This document shows positions 33,968 through 46,162 of a stretch of DNA of 64,000 bases, one piece after another. The notes under the pieces were generated by a model. That model did no database searches and had not been told where the DNA came from. It saw only the letters and a list, made by a program, of their open reading frames with translations. The stretch comes from Candolleomyces eurysporus (taxonomy: Eukaryota > Basidiomycota > Agaricomycetes > Agaricales > Psathyrellaceae): contig JANBPK010000941.1 in assembly GCA_027579435.1 (NCBI GenBank), forward strand, positions 1 to 64,000. Direction: 5' to 3'. Every line of letters starts with the position of its first letter. Positions within the stretch are counted from its first letter, which is position 1. Made by a program: the position numbers and the translations under genes.

Positions 33968-36027
33968 TCACAATAGCTCGTTAACCCCAGCACCGGCCCA
34001 CCACACCAGAGAGATGATCAGAGTAAAGATCATGAGCCCGTCAGTTCTGCCGACGATGACGTTCCGGCTTGAAGATAAAGACCTGTCCATGCTGGCGTTC
34101 TCGACGCTCTTCACCGGAACATTCTTGTCATTATACCCAGACCCCGAAACAGATTGTTGGGGAGCTGCGGGAGTGGATGAATTTTCTGGGATCGCGTCAG
34201 GGTCAAAGCCTCCGTAATCTCCATCAGTCGTCGATGTATCTGTTATTGATTGTCAGCTACAAATATTTGGAGAACAAAGGGACCCACGCGTACAATCGTC
34301 AAAATCATCGACGGTGACGTCGCTTTCGACATAGGGGTGAGTGTGATTCAAGGCGACGGCTAAAGGGACCAGATTCTTGGGACCATCAGCAATGTGCGAT
34401 TTTTGGAAAGTTTTGAGTAGCAGAATACGTTACCTTAAAAGAGGATTTGAGTCTTTCGTAATACTTTACAGCCTCTGACATTGTGAAATTGTTCAGTTCA
34501 TGCGCTAAAAGAATAGCCCCAGCCTGCATGAATGAATTCAGGGCCCTTGATAAGCAGGAACGGAGCCATACGGACCTTGTCGAAGGCTCCGCCATCAGAT
34601 TCTTTCAATAGCAGCTCATAATTAGCGTCGACGATATCGGATGAAACTCCGCCCTCGATTCCCGCCCTCCAATCATTGCTGTCGTACTTCCACAAGATGG
34701 TCTTGAGCCCCAGCCCATGTGCGATGGCCCTTATCCTGTCATCAACGTCGCCGAATGGTGGCTACGTTATCCATTCGACCGTCATCTTCAAGCAGATCAA
34801 AGTGTGGAGATTTTAATCACTCACCCTCCAGCAAGTCGGCGTTACATTGGCCACAAGCTTGATCGCTTGCATCTATGCACACAACCTAAATCAGAATTGT
34901 GCATAATGCTGGCAGGCAATTCATACCGCTAAGATATGGGATTAAGCGATGAGTGCATTGAAGGGGGGAGAGTACGAACTGTAGTAAAGCTCCGCGAATG
35001 CATCTCGGCTTGTCAAACCAGTCACTGCACGCGGTGTCAATCGGCAAACTCTTGCGACTCAGTTCATAATGATACTCACTGTATCTATGCGACCAGGTGT
35101 CTACCATTCACTGTAAGATGTGAAGAACTCAACGGGGGAGGCTAGGTCGACATACGAACGCAGACTTCATGGCCTAGTGAAAGGGAAATGTTAGCCAATT
35201 ATCTTCAGCCGGTAGAACAGAAGGGCTATGGATTACCATCAGAAACAGCTCTCTGGGCCTCGAGCGGCCAGTCCATAACATTGCTTCCAATGTAGAACAT
35301 CGCTAACGAGATGACGACGATGAGGGTGAAATTACGATCTCACATCAACCGAATAACTCACTGGCCTTCTGGCCCTGGTCCATCAAATAGTCGTAAAAGG
35401 CGTTATGAGAGCAATTGGGGCCGTCATCGAAGCCGTATGCGAGCGTACGGGGCTAGAAAGAGATGAGGTGAGTACGGCACGGATTAAACCGATGAACGAG
35501 ACCTACTTCTGGGACATCAGATACGTCCTTCGGTAAACCTTGCAAATTGGGGTTGACGCATTTGGAGTATGTCCACCAACAGTCGGCGTCGTTCTCAGGG
35601 TAGTTTACTCCGCTGAAATCGCCCATCGGCGTACCCTGAATGAGAGCATCAGAAAGGTTCAACTCGGGTTCATCGACCCGCTAGAATGTTCGTCATCCCA
35701 CTTTGGGCGGTATATCGGGGACGGACTGCTTGATACTATCCCATTTCGTCTCCGCATTGACATCGCCAAGAAGAATTGAAGCAGGTTGCCAGATGGTGGG
35801 GAAAGAAGATAGACGCGAGTTCACCGGGGCATAATAGTATGGCGTACATTCCGGAACGTTATCTAGAAGAGAGTGATGAGAAAACGTCCCGCCAATGACG
35901 AAGATCTGGGCAGCGTACCACCCGCCGCTGGCAACTCCAGATTTCTGGCTACTGAGACTCCCGCCAGGGCGAGAAGACCCAAGCGATGGTATCGAATACA
36001 GCTGGGGTTCAACAGGGAGGAGAGCAT
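33968..36027 (-). CDS. Chitin deacetylase, CE4 family, probably GPI-anchored
   Basis: Removes acetyl groups from chitin to give chitosan at the cell wall. About a dozen exons on the minus strand; well-supported limits include 36027-35919, 35862-35702, 35635-35507, 35452-35362, 35302-35236, 35173-35156, 35100-35080 and 35024 onward. All five NodB motifs are present: GFDDGPNC, HTWSHRY, the R-x-P-[FY]-G type block WRPPFGDVDD, KYDSNDW, and LLAHELNNF. A hydrophobic stretch near the N terminus (RLGLLALAGVSVA) suits a signal peptide. The last exon has a Ser/Pro-rich linker and a hydrophobic tail (MIFTLIISLVWWAGAGV), suggesting GPI attachment. One junction (near 34,990) has no clean donor and acceptor pair in frame. 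Confidence 0.88.
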
Positions 36028-36099
36028 CGCGGGGATGACCGATTGACGAAATGATAGTATGATTGAGAAAGAGATGTATCCCACGCGAGCCCATAAGAG

Positions 36100-37030
36100 C
36101 CCCGGGAACCGATCGCTCATATTCCGATCGTTGCAAAACGATCGACACTTCTGAGCCCTTGGTAGCGGTCCTCGAGATGGGAATATCGTCGAACACGAGG
36201 AATTCAGGAACCTCGAGGAGAAAATTAAGAACTGGTTGAGTCTTCTGATATCGTGCATCTACACCATGGGAGAATGGGAGGATCATGTCGAGATGACTTG
36301 CAGAAACTGAATCCGAACTGCCCTGAACAGGGCCGACTCCGAATAGAGAAACTTTTGGCAACATGAATGCTGCGACCCTGGAAATAGCGGAGCGGAAAAC
36401 TCACAATGAATGAGTGAGTTCTATTGTCATCCGTTCTCTTAAGAGAAAAGACCCGGGCACTGCTGCACGAAGCGTAGGTCTACAGCCCACAGGCGAGATC
36501 CATTGCCATTCGCTCCCATAAATCGCTCAGGATTGACCCCGGTGGCACTGAGAACGAAAGATAGGTCATCAAATGACATGAAATCAAGTAAAGGTATGTT
36601 ATACTTACGTGAAGTCGAGGGAACAGGTAGAGGTAGCCCGGCTAGACTCAGAAAAGAACCATTCTCGAGAAGCGCGAAGGTAACTATGCCTTTGACAGGC
36701 AATCGGAGATTCTAAGAGCGCTGGTCAGTAAGCCCAGAGTTGAACTTGAATGGAAGCATATTTACGATAGGTCTCGGGACTTGTGGAGAACACCAGGGAC
36801 TGGCTGGGAGATCATGCTTAACACAATTCACGGCAGAGCGCCCAGAACGAGTCACTCCCAAGGAGCAAGAAGGTATCATTCCCTTCCAATAGAACAATAA
36901 ATCCTACGATTGCCGTTCAACGACGTCAGGGTGAATTTGGGATGGTTTGGCTCACCGGGTTGGCGCAATCTCCGTTGGTGGTTCATAGTCCCGGATGGCC
37001 TCTTGAAGTTTTCCACCCTAATAAATGGCC
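36100..37030 (-). other. Possible unrecognised minus-strand gene
   Basis: Frames 36897-36712 (Cys-containing), 36702-36439 and 36364-36030 could be consecutive exons; splice donors follow PLPVPSTS (about 36,610) and APTR (about 36,960). The last frame overlaps the chitin deacetylase first exon in another frame. I do not recognise the product and the exon chain is not secure. Confidence 0.3.
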
Positions 37031-37349
37031 TAGTCACTCGAGTGTTAGGGCGGAGGAGGGGCTGAGCTGAAAAGGTTCATGGTGGTAGGAGGTAAAGAAT
37101 GCAAGCGCCGTCCTGACATTCAGTACTGAAAACTTGAAACTCCGCTGGAATGTGCGCGAGCGCCCTGATTCCGGGCCATCATCTCCCTCTCGTTGACAAC
37201 CGGGCTGAGCTGGCATTAGGACAAGAGCCAGCTTTGAGAATGGTAAGCACAATCGTTCAATATTCGGTAAAAAACTCAATTTGCTCATGGGTTATAGCTG
37301 GGTCGATACCGGGCAATGGAGCTGCTAATTGGTGTGCCCAAATGAACAA

Positions 37350-39360
37350 TGGCAGTTTTCTTTGGACAACCGACATTTTGTCATACACATCCTTCATGCG
37401 ACCGGGGTTGCCAAGAAAGGCTTCACGCAATCAGGTGGTGTATCGTGCGTGGAACTCCAATTTGGAAGACAATGGCTCGGTTGAATGATCATATCGTCGA
37501 ACAAACCTTGCACTTGATCCTTTACCAACGTCTCGTCAGTGGCCCTCTCAAAAGCCTTCAAACTCACGAATCTCTCTTTACGCTTGCAGTCAGTGTTGCC
37601 GGAGAACTAAGATGCAGGAGACCAACTACAGATGCGGTACCTCTGAATTTTATGCTAAACGCGTTTTCCTACTTTACACGGGCTGAAATGAACACCAACG
37701 GTGAGGTTTTCTGTTGCAAACTCAAGGCTTTCCAGTCTTACTACCTCCCCTAATGTCAACTCCCAGCAGCTGATCTCGAAGCATGCTCCAATGCAAGCTT
37801 GAAGCGCGACAAGTCTCCCTTCAAAGAGAACCAGAAGTTGAACTCGGAAGCCGATACATCTAGACGTCTTAGTCAAGTTGTCGACGCGATTCTAGGACCT
37901 TGCAAAAACGGCGACAAGTGCCTGTGGTATAGCTTGGGTCAAAATAAGACGGGTGTTTCTACCATGCTCGGCGGAAATTTCAGGATCAACTCTTGCCTCA
38001 AGAACGACGAGGGAGAACACAACTAATATCATCGTGCCAATGGAAGTCCAACTCTCCCGCAATTACGGCGGTATACGTCAGGTTGGTACATCGATAACCC
38101 CTGCTTTTAGTTTTCTCCTGACTGTCCACACAGAATCGCCTGCGGCTCGCATCGGCAGTAGTTCAGATTATGAATGACGATGTTCGTCGAACGTTTATCT
38201 TTGGGGTATGTATCTATTGGTCGTCCAATATCCTCGCTTACTTAACCTCCGATAGATCACTATTGAGGAGCACTTCGCCGATGACAGGGACCTCGCGTTC
38301 GACCCTAACATCGCCCTGAAGTCAAACACCAAGCGACAATTCACCTACACTGTCCATGGTCAGACGGGACTTAGACGCTTCCTGACCACTCACTCTATCT
38401 CCGAGAACCGGGCCTTCCGGCGCATGATTTGAGTCTTTCGGGTCGTGGAGCTTGAAGAGCAAATGGACTTGCCCCAAGAAGATGCCAAAGCCATGGTTTT
38501 GAAAGACGCGTGGCTCGACAAAGGCACGAGAACCGAGCTAGGGATCCAGCGAGAACTCTTCGCGGATATCAAGAAATTCCCAGAAAATCCTGACTGGAGA
38601 AAGCATGACTTCTTCTCCGCTTTTGACCAGGAGGAAGATGCGCCTACCACGGATGCTTTCGAAAAGCTCCTTCAGGGTGAAGGCTACAAGGATCTGTTCC
38701 CCTTCATCCGGGACCCGTCGACAGGCGAAAGCATAAAGCAACTGGCAAGGTCGGTCGGGCGCCAATTCACAGATTTTCTTCCCAAACCTCGACTCTGTGA
38801 ATGTCGATGATCCATTTTCAAGCACGCAGCGTCAGACGGGACCAAGGCCAAGTCCTTTGGGCAGTACCGAAATTGACCCGGCAGACCAAGGAATCAAACC
38901 AGAATGTCGACAGTATACCTTCAAGCAACGTTCATTCACAGTTTCCGATGATGAGTATACCTCGCTGTACTCCCTTCCAACAGTTGGAGAGGTTTTCACT
39001 GTCCTGGATGACTGCATGGCCCGTAGGTCACGGCCCTCCATTCCGAATACGTGATACATGATTGACCTCCGTTGACAGCCCTTGAATTTATGTTCTGTGC
39101 CGGCTGGGTCCATTGTGACATCAGCTACAGCAACGTTATGGCTATCCAAGACCTATAGACAGAGCCATGGCGTCGACGAAAAGTCTGGAGAGCCGATCCA
39201 GCCTCAAGAACGGGAACAGATCTTCAAGACACGATGAAAAACTGTGCTCCAGGAGACATGCTTTCCCCGCACCCGCTGCCACCCTTGTCCACCCGAAAGC
39301 CCTCCCGGAGGGTGCCACTGCCAGATTCAGATCTGCGACTCAAGGCAAATGAAGTCTGAC
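37350..39360 (+). pseudogene. FunK1-like kinase pseudogene
   Basis: A close paralogue of the next gene. Recognisable blocks: GEVFCCKLKAFQSYYLP (37,700), SEADTSRRLSQVVDAIL (37,850), TNIIVPMEVQLSRN, ITIEEHFADDRDLAFDP (38,255), MVLKDAWLDKG (38,490), YKDLFPFIRDPSTGE, SLPTVGEVFTVLDDCMA (38,970) and FMFCAGWVHCDISYSNVMA (39,090). A stop falls at 38,430, frames change near 38,030 and 38,780, and HRD reads H-C-D. It ends soon after the catalytic loop. Confidence 0.75.
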
Positions 39361-39366
39361 AATAGA

Positions 39367-40190
39367 GGAAGTGCTGGTTCATCTACGCACTCGATGAGCG
39401 CGGGTGCTGGAGCACGATATCATTCAGTGTCTCCTTCCCAGAGCTGCTTACCCCTTATTAGTAAATGGCCGAATACACATTTTTCACTGTTGTTCACTTT
39501 GTCATATTTACTCGCTCTCTGTCGGACGTTCAACTGTTGATCATGCTCGTTAACTTATCTTGTCCCAGCGAGATGGTAACAGCGTCGAGTCGAGCCGGAA
39601 GTCTTTGGGCGGAGTATATCCCCTTAATTACCTTGGACCTTCCGGACCGTTCTCACGGGTTTTCGATAACCAAAGGCCCAGCTCTTTTTGATGGGCGATT
39701 TGTCTCTCCTCTGTGAAAGTATGTGCAGATTCCTAAACGCCATAGAGGTGGGAAGCCGCACGAGCGCAAGCACGCCACACAGGCGTGCATCAGCGAGTGC
39801 CTTGACTGCCCCAAAGTGGAAGTACCATGCATATACTGTGAACCCCTCGTAAAGGCTCGTACTGCCTTGCACTGAGAGGGGCTTACTGTACACTCTTCGC
39901 TGGGGTTTGACGACAGATTCGCCGGCCTGTTCCAACGGCACGATCACGTGTGTGTGACGCGTGGGAAGTCCCAATTCGGAGATGTCTGAAATGACTGCAG
40001 CGCGTCATCCAACTCTCTTGACCCTGTACTTTTGGTGTTGAAATTAGTCATAGCTTGTACTAAGTCTATGTCTATGAGCAGCAGTCCCCCAGTGCCACCG
40101 CTAAAGGACCACGCTGAGCAACAGCCACCATTACGGTACGCCTGAATCCCTTCATCCAACATTATTGCTTTGACACAAAACGATATCTAG
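39367..40190. other. Intergenic region between FunK1 copies
   Basis: Minus-strand frames 39974-39624 (116 codons) and 40162-39944 are open but unrecognised. No splice-supported gene is seen. Confidence 0.3.
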
Positions 40191-40193
40191 CGA

Positions 40194-43100
40194 ATGCCAC
40201 GCAAGAACGCGAAATATGATATTACCCAGGACCACCAAACTGTATTGCGCGAACAGATCGGGGACGAAATGAACGACGAAATCCTGTGCTGCGAGCTCAA
40301 AGTCTTTCAGATGGTTTATCTCCCCCAACATCAACTTCCCGAAGGATACAGTGGGTTCCAGAAAGTAACCGGACAGCACACGATTCATTGGTGGAATAAT
40401 TTAACAATTACTCAGCCACTATTTGCCTGGGATGCTTAAAATTTTTTGAACTGATAATACCGCAGTCCAGTATGACTCCCCAACAAAAACAGAGGTTTTG
40501 GGGTATTACAAACGACAGGATAAGTGAATGAAACGGCTTCCTGGGTGGCGGTGTCTGGTTACTTTCCGGAACCAACTGTACATCATAGTCCGTGACGTCG
40601 GGTTAGAAAGTGCTTGATCTCACTTCAAGGAGAATCAGTCATTTATCTCGGAAGCCGATCTGTCCAGACGTTTGAAAGGAGTCGTGGACACACTTCTGAG
40701 GGCTGGCAAGAACGGTGGCAGGCGGCGGAATATGTGGTTTAGCACAGACCAGAACAAGGTGGTTATCTCTGCCATCCTGGGAGGGAACTTCAAGATCGAC
40801 TCTTGTTTGAACAACGAAGCAGGGTCTCTGCACACAACTGACATCATCGTTCCAATGGAATTCAAGCTTGTTCGCAACTTCGACAAAGTCCGCCAGGTAA
40901 GTATACTTGTACACTCCTGCCTTTTCCCTCTCCCTGAGTGTCCATAAAGAATCGCCTACAGCTCGCATCGACGGTAGTACGTATTTTTAACGACGACGTT
41001 CGCCGAATGTTTATGTTTGGGGCATCTCCCTACCCTTTTTGAGTAATCAATCCTTACTGACTGGAGCCTCAGATCACGATTGAAGGGCATCGCATGACTC
41101 TTTGGTACTTCTCCCGGTCCCATTCCGTCAAGTCGCAATCGTTCGATTTCGTCAAGGTGTTTTTATTTAGACCACTGGTTGCAGCGGCATTTCTGAACTT
41201 TAAACAGCACCCTAAGACTTTGGTTTCCGTGTTGATCTCCTTGATCTTCTCCAATGACAAGGACCTGGGCTTTGACCCCAACATCACGCTCAAATCGAAG
41301 ACCAGGCGTCAGTTTATATATACTGTTCATGGCGAAGGTGGGCCAAGGCGCTTCCTGACGACACACTCCATTTTCGAGAACCGTGCCCTTGCCGTGGCCG
41401 GCCGCACGACGCGCGTCTTTCGGGTGGTGGAGCTCGATGGACAAACGGACGCACCGAAAGAAGGCGCTAAACCCATGGTTTTGAAGGACGTTTGGCTCGA
41501 CAAGGATGCCAAAACCGAGGTGGAGATCCAGCGAGAACTCTTCGCGGATATCCAGCAATTTGCGGAGAATCCTGACTGGAGGGCGCACGAGTGCCTTTCC
41601 GCCTTTGACCAGGAAGAAGATGCTGATGTTATCGATGCCTTCGGAAAGCTGCTTGAAGGCGAGCGCTATAAGGACCTCTTTCTCGTCATTCGGGAGGGGT
41701 CCACTGGCGAGTGTTCAAAGCCATTGGCACAGTCAGCTTGGCGTTCCGCGTCCAAAATATTCTTCTCGGCAGTCAAGTCTACGCGCGCCGATGACCCATT
41801 CCTGACCACGCAGCATTTGTCGGTGCCAGGATCAAGCGCGACGCGCAATCTCAAAATCCGCCCAGCAGAGGAAGACATCCAACCAGCAATCCAAACATAT
41901 GCCCCCAGACAACGGTCATTCCTCGTCTTTGACGACGAGTGTACCCGACTCTACTGTCTTCCGACAATTGGAGACGTTTTCACTGTTCTAAACGACTGTA
42001 TCGCTGGTATGTGCTAAACTCTTCCTTATCGAGCCCCTGTTGTTTGATTGACTCCTGTTTACAGCTCTTCGCCTCATGTTTTGTGCGGGTTGGGTCCATC
42101 GTGACATTAGCTGCAACAATATAATGGCTGTCCGAGACCCAGAGACCCAGCAATGGAAGCTCAAACTTGCTGATCTTGAGTATGGCAAGAAGTTTGGGCT
42201 TAATACATGCACCTCTGATCCTACGACAGTGCGTGCCCTCGGTTGTTACCATCAGCCTTTGCACTAACTTTCTATTAGGGCACACCTTTCTTCATGCCTT
42301 GCGAAATTCTCCGCCGCAGATATTTCGGTCTTAGAAAGGAGGTACAAGCTATCCCGGGAGTCTCGCGCCGCAAAGCCAACCGAGCCAAAGATAGTCATCG
42401 GGTTGAACCCACGTATCCCCTCATCCATAACTTCTTGCACGATCTCGAGGCTAGCTGGTGGATTACCCTATGGATCATCACAAGTCGACTCGGTCACAAA
42501 CCGTCGGAAACATATGCCCTCCCAATTTTCTACAACACCTCTACCTTGGAACTATCAGAGCCAAGGTTGGCTGCGTTGGAGGAGGAGATCGATAAAAAGC
42601 TTTACGGCTGTCTTTTAGAGCCGCTTAAAGGCGTTGTGGGAGAGTTTGAGCGAATTCGACTCCACCTAGCCCAAACAGCCGAGGACCTGGGCAAGGCGAA
42701 GGCGTGGAGTATGAAGAAAGGGTGCCAATTATACTCTGAACTTCATGCTAATTTTGCTGCTGCGTTCGCTGAATTCGCGAATCCTGAGGCGAAATGGGCT
42801 TCTGTCCGGCTGAAGATACCGACTTCATCGTCTCCTCGGCCTATGGACGCTACCGTCATTGAAGACCTTAACAAACTGTGTGTGGCTCCGTGTTCTGAAG
42901 AGTCGCTTCCTACTCAAGTAGAACCAAGAGACCCTGACGAGGAAGTGCGGGCGCTTGCGGATACGCCTCCTCCTCCTGCATCCTTACCGTCGTCCAACAC
43001 CTTAAAACGCTCGTATCATGATATCGAGCAGGGTGACGCCGATGATGAAGATGGAGGAAGGTTCAGCGATTCGAAGCGAGTCAAGTCGAATGACGGAGGG

Positions 43101-43208
43101 AAAATCCCTGCTTCGGGTCCGTCTGGGGCCTCGACTAGCGCAGGTTGCGGGGTTCGGAGTACCCTCAGGCAGAATGCTACAAGCTATCGTAGCCACAGCC
43201 GCAAATGA
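40194..43208 (+). CDS. FunK1 fungal protein kinase (PF17667 type)
   Basis: Exons: from 40194 (EILCCELKVFQMVYLP), about 40620-40896, 40950-41022, 41073-41156, 41208-42006, 42065-42228, 42279-43208. Kinase landmarks: PMVLKDVWLDKD (beta-3 Lys), CAGWVHRDISCNNIMA (catalytic loop with HRD), LKLADLEYGKKFG (DLE replaces DFG), GTPFFMPCEIL (activation-loop end). A long C-terminal helical region is followed by an acidic and basic tail (SDSKRVKSNDGGK) that may be a nuclear signal. Family role is unknown; these kinases are expanded in mushrooms. The exon 1 to 2 join is unclear and one intron begins GC (41023), where the paralogue has GT, so expression is not certain. Confidence 0.82.
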
Positions 43209-43389
43209 TGTGATTTTCTCCTTTTGCCTCTTTTTGCTTCTATTGCTTTGGGGTGAAGTGTAATAGTAGCCCCATGTCTTATCCTACGTTCGCTGTCTTC
43301 ATTAGTTTCTTCTATTACCTCGCGACTTTTCGTTGTGCAGTTTGTCCGTATCCGAACTATATATAAAACCCTTCGATGATACATGTTGA

Positions 43390-44000
43390 CTACCGAATAT
43401 CGAGCTCAACCTGAGTGCTGAGATTCAGGAACCTGTACCATACTGACGGCGGTGGTTGCGCCGAATAAAATTCATGTCGTCTAGAAACTGTATAAGCTAG
43501 GGCTCCTCTGTGAGATGTTGATCTATTGCGTCGTGGACCAAAGGTACAGGTATTGAAGATGTTGTTGGGAGGTACTGGGCGTCGAAATTGGGGATCGTGT
43601 TCTTTGTTTCGTCGCAATCAGCAAAGTTATTCGAGTAGACAGCTATTGACGGATCCGTATTGGTTGAAGTTGGAAAAATGAGGTATGACAATTGGAGCCA
43701 GGCAGTGGAGAGAGATTTTCATCAATGAAGAGTCCATTGTACGCCTTTATACAAGGATGATTCTGCCGCTGCCATTTTCTGCGTTAACGTTGTTGTACAT
43801 GAAAAGAGAGTAACCACTGTTGGACAACGACAATTGTCCTCAATGTTTAGTGTCACTGGAGGTTCAGGAATCTAGAAAGGGTGAAAGGTCAGAGCAGCAG
43901 TTGTGTCAAAGCACGACGTTTTTAGACCATTGTCCATTACTTACCAGATTATTAATGGGCGCCAGGCGCTCAGTGGGTGGATAAGGCGCGAGCTCAAAGC
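43390..44000 (-). other. Possible minus-strand exons, unrecognised
   Basis: A splice-like exon encoding PYPPTERLAPINNL (about 43,985-43,946) is followed by GTAAGT and, after about 73 bases, TTCTAG. Frames 43691-43497 and 43617-43390 are open further down. There is no start codon or recognisable domain. Confidence 0.25.
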
Positions 44001-44070
44001 CATTGCGAATGGCGTGGGAGCGAGCCTATGCATGCAGGCTTGAAGTGTCAAAGCCACCCTTGCCTCCCAC

Positions 44071-44080
44071 CCATAAAAAG
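44071..44080 (+). promoter_or_regulatory. TATA-like box of the 114-codon orphan gene
   Basis: CCATAAAAAG, about 105 bases before the ATG at 44182, followed by a leader without ATG. Spacing suits a fungal core promoter. Confidence 0.5.
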
Positions 44081-44181
44081 GGGCAGGAGAGCTCGGGGGT
44101 CGACATACTTTCCTCGTCACTCAGCATACAACAGCTCCATATAGAATCCTATCCACAACCCAAAGAGCTTCAGAACAAGTG

Positions 44182-44526
44182 ATGGACTCTGCGTCGAACA
44201 ATGTCTCCTCGGCTAATGCCAGCAACAACAAAAGTCAGCCTTCCAGCGGAGGCTCCATCCACGAACCGTCAAATAGTAACGAAGGTAGCATTGCTGTGCC
44301 TCTCGAGGAACTCAAGACCAATATGGAGGAATTGATTGAAAGGCTCAGGATCACCGACACCACTGGCCCCGAATGGGACCACACGAGGACCTGGTTTGAG
44401 GGTATGTCAGCCGAGTTGGGCCTAAAGGCCGTCGAAGCGGCTCAATTCGACGAGTTTCTAGCTTTATACGAAGGAACCGACTCGGAAGTGCAGGGTCAGA
44501 GTGTTGTGACCGCTGCCTCTGAGTGA
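44182..44526 (+). CDS. Small acidic protein, unrecognised
   Basis: A single-exon frame of 114 codons from ATG 44182 (the frame also contains a GTG one codon earlier). The first 40 residues are Ser/Asn-rich and probably disordered. The rest is acidic and predicted helical (VPLEELKTNMEELIERL, FEGMSAELGLKAVEAAQF). No signal peptide, membrane segment or Cys. It matches no family I know. A TATA-like box and a clean leader support real expression. Confidence 0.55.
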   Translation: MDSASNNVSSANASNNKSQPSSGGSIHEPSNSNEGSIAVPLEELKTNMEELIERLRITDTTGPEWDHTRTWFEGMSAELGLKAVEAAQFDEFLALYEGTDSEVQGQSVVTAASE

Positions 44527-44529
44527 GCA

Positions 44530-46160
44530 CCGAGGCTCTGTGGGTGCGGCGCCCTATATCAACTTGCAGGGGAGATTCCGCTACGCCTTGACGGTATGAT
44601 CTGTGTTCCGTATATTCTTTTCAATCGTTCTTCTCTTCTATAACTTTACTTGATTCTAGTCCTTGTAGTAGCAGAGCATTTCAATGGCAGTGACTGTGAA
44701 TGTTTGATCTATCTTCTTAAGCTTGTGAACGACGTGATTTATCAAATGTAGAGTGAGGACTTGAAGTAGGGGGTGGCCAGTCTCACTGATTCGTCTTGAG
44801 GAGCGAATTGAAAAGGCGCATTATTCAACCATACGTCTTCAAAATAGGATACAGAGATAACTATGGGTGGGAGAATCATTGATTGAGCCCCTGAATCGAC
44901 CAGCGTAGCAACCACCGCTGCAAGTGAAACATGCATGGGCAGTGGCAGCGTCAACGAGAATATTGAACCTTGACAAGTCGGATACAGGAAAGAAATTGCT
45001 GGGGCAGCCTCTCATTGGTGCATCGGCAGTCAGTAGAAACATGGGAGAAGGTGAGTCGAGGAATATGCATCAAGAAAGAGTCGTAGGAGAAGATGTTAAA
45101 ACGAGAGGTTCGAGGCGGCGGACGGAGTCTAGTAGACGATAAACGTAAGCCTCAGATGATGGAAAAGATCTATTAAGCGAACCTAGTAGACGATAAACGT
45201 AAGCTGTATCTACTGGTAAGCGAAATTGTAAAGGCAATATGAAATAAGACGTACGCACCCTCAGATGATGGAAAAGATCTGAGGGGCTGACGGACGATAT
45301 AAATACGATCGGCGAGATTGAAACGTAACAAACATATGTAAAGTAGTTTGTAATCTAATAATAGGAGAAGAGAGACGTCGATGAGAGCATCGAATTAAGA
45401 AGAGGGATAAAGCTGCAATATGGATAGGAAAATATATATGAAAGATACCTCTAACAGAAGAGGTGAAGGGAAAGTTCAAAAAGCGTCGTTTCGAGTGCTT
45501 TGTTGTCTGGCGCGTGTTTAAAATAAAAGTCGATGGCCTCCGCTCTCATCCGAGCCTCGCTCCTAGGTTGTCGATACAGTACCATGACCATTCACATATC
45601 GTCAATGACGGATAAACGTATGTCTTCTTGGTCTCCATGACCGCGTCAAACCCTAATGTTAACGACTACGACGTCAGCAGCAGCCTACGCAGCCGCAGCA
45701 GGCATCCCACTGGTTAAATCACGCAGCTTGCGCATACCCCCTCGGGGAAGGGAAGAAACTCAATAACGTCTTTTCGAAGTGGTTTGATATATCACTGGGT
45801 CAGCGAATGCCCTTCCATGAACTCTTCGCATGCTGAGCTCGGAGTCGACCGCAACTTGGCATGGGAGACAACGCGACGGAGCATCCTAGATCACACGGAC
45901 TCAGGAGCCTGTATCTATCCGGTATGCTGTTGTTCCCGTTGCGCGCTCTGATGCATGCTTTTGTATTATCCTTATTTCTGGAGTGTCAAGGTTATCACAT
46001 TTAGTATTCAAAACCAGATGGACGACGTTCATTTGACAAAAATTCGGCTGCTCGAAAGCTATTTCAGTGCCTGTTGTCCGCTCAGCCCTCTGGACCTGTC
46101 AACGGGGCAATATTCAGCGATTATTACTGCACACAATCTACTCCTACAAGGGGGTGATAG
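44530..46160. other. Region between the orphan gene and the NACHT array
   Basis: Minus-strand frames 45042-44839 and 44954-44742 are open and unrecognised. The part 45,690-46,010 is paralogous to the 3' flanks of the other NACHT genes (52.2-52.4, 58.7-58.9 and 62.85-63.0 kb), so the array's repeat unit begins about here. Confidence 0.4.
45129..45280. repeat. Two interleaved direct repeats of 22 bases
   Basis: Unit one occurs at 45129-45150 and 45183-45204 (core AGTAGACGATAAACGTAAGC). Unit two occurs at 45150-45171 and 45259-45280 (core CAGATGATGGAAAAGATC). All copies are exact. Confidence 0.9.
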
Positions 46161-46162
46161 AT

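Noticed and set aside
45129..45280. CRISPR-like array
   Set aside because: Two different units with only two copies each and no regular spacers; the genome is eukaryotic.
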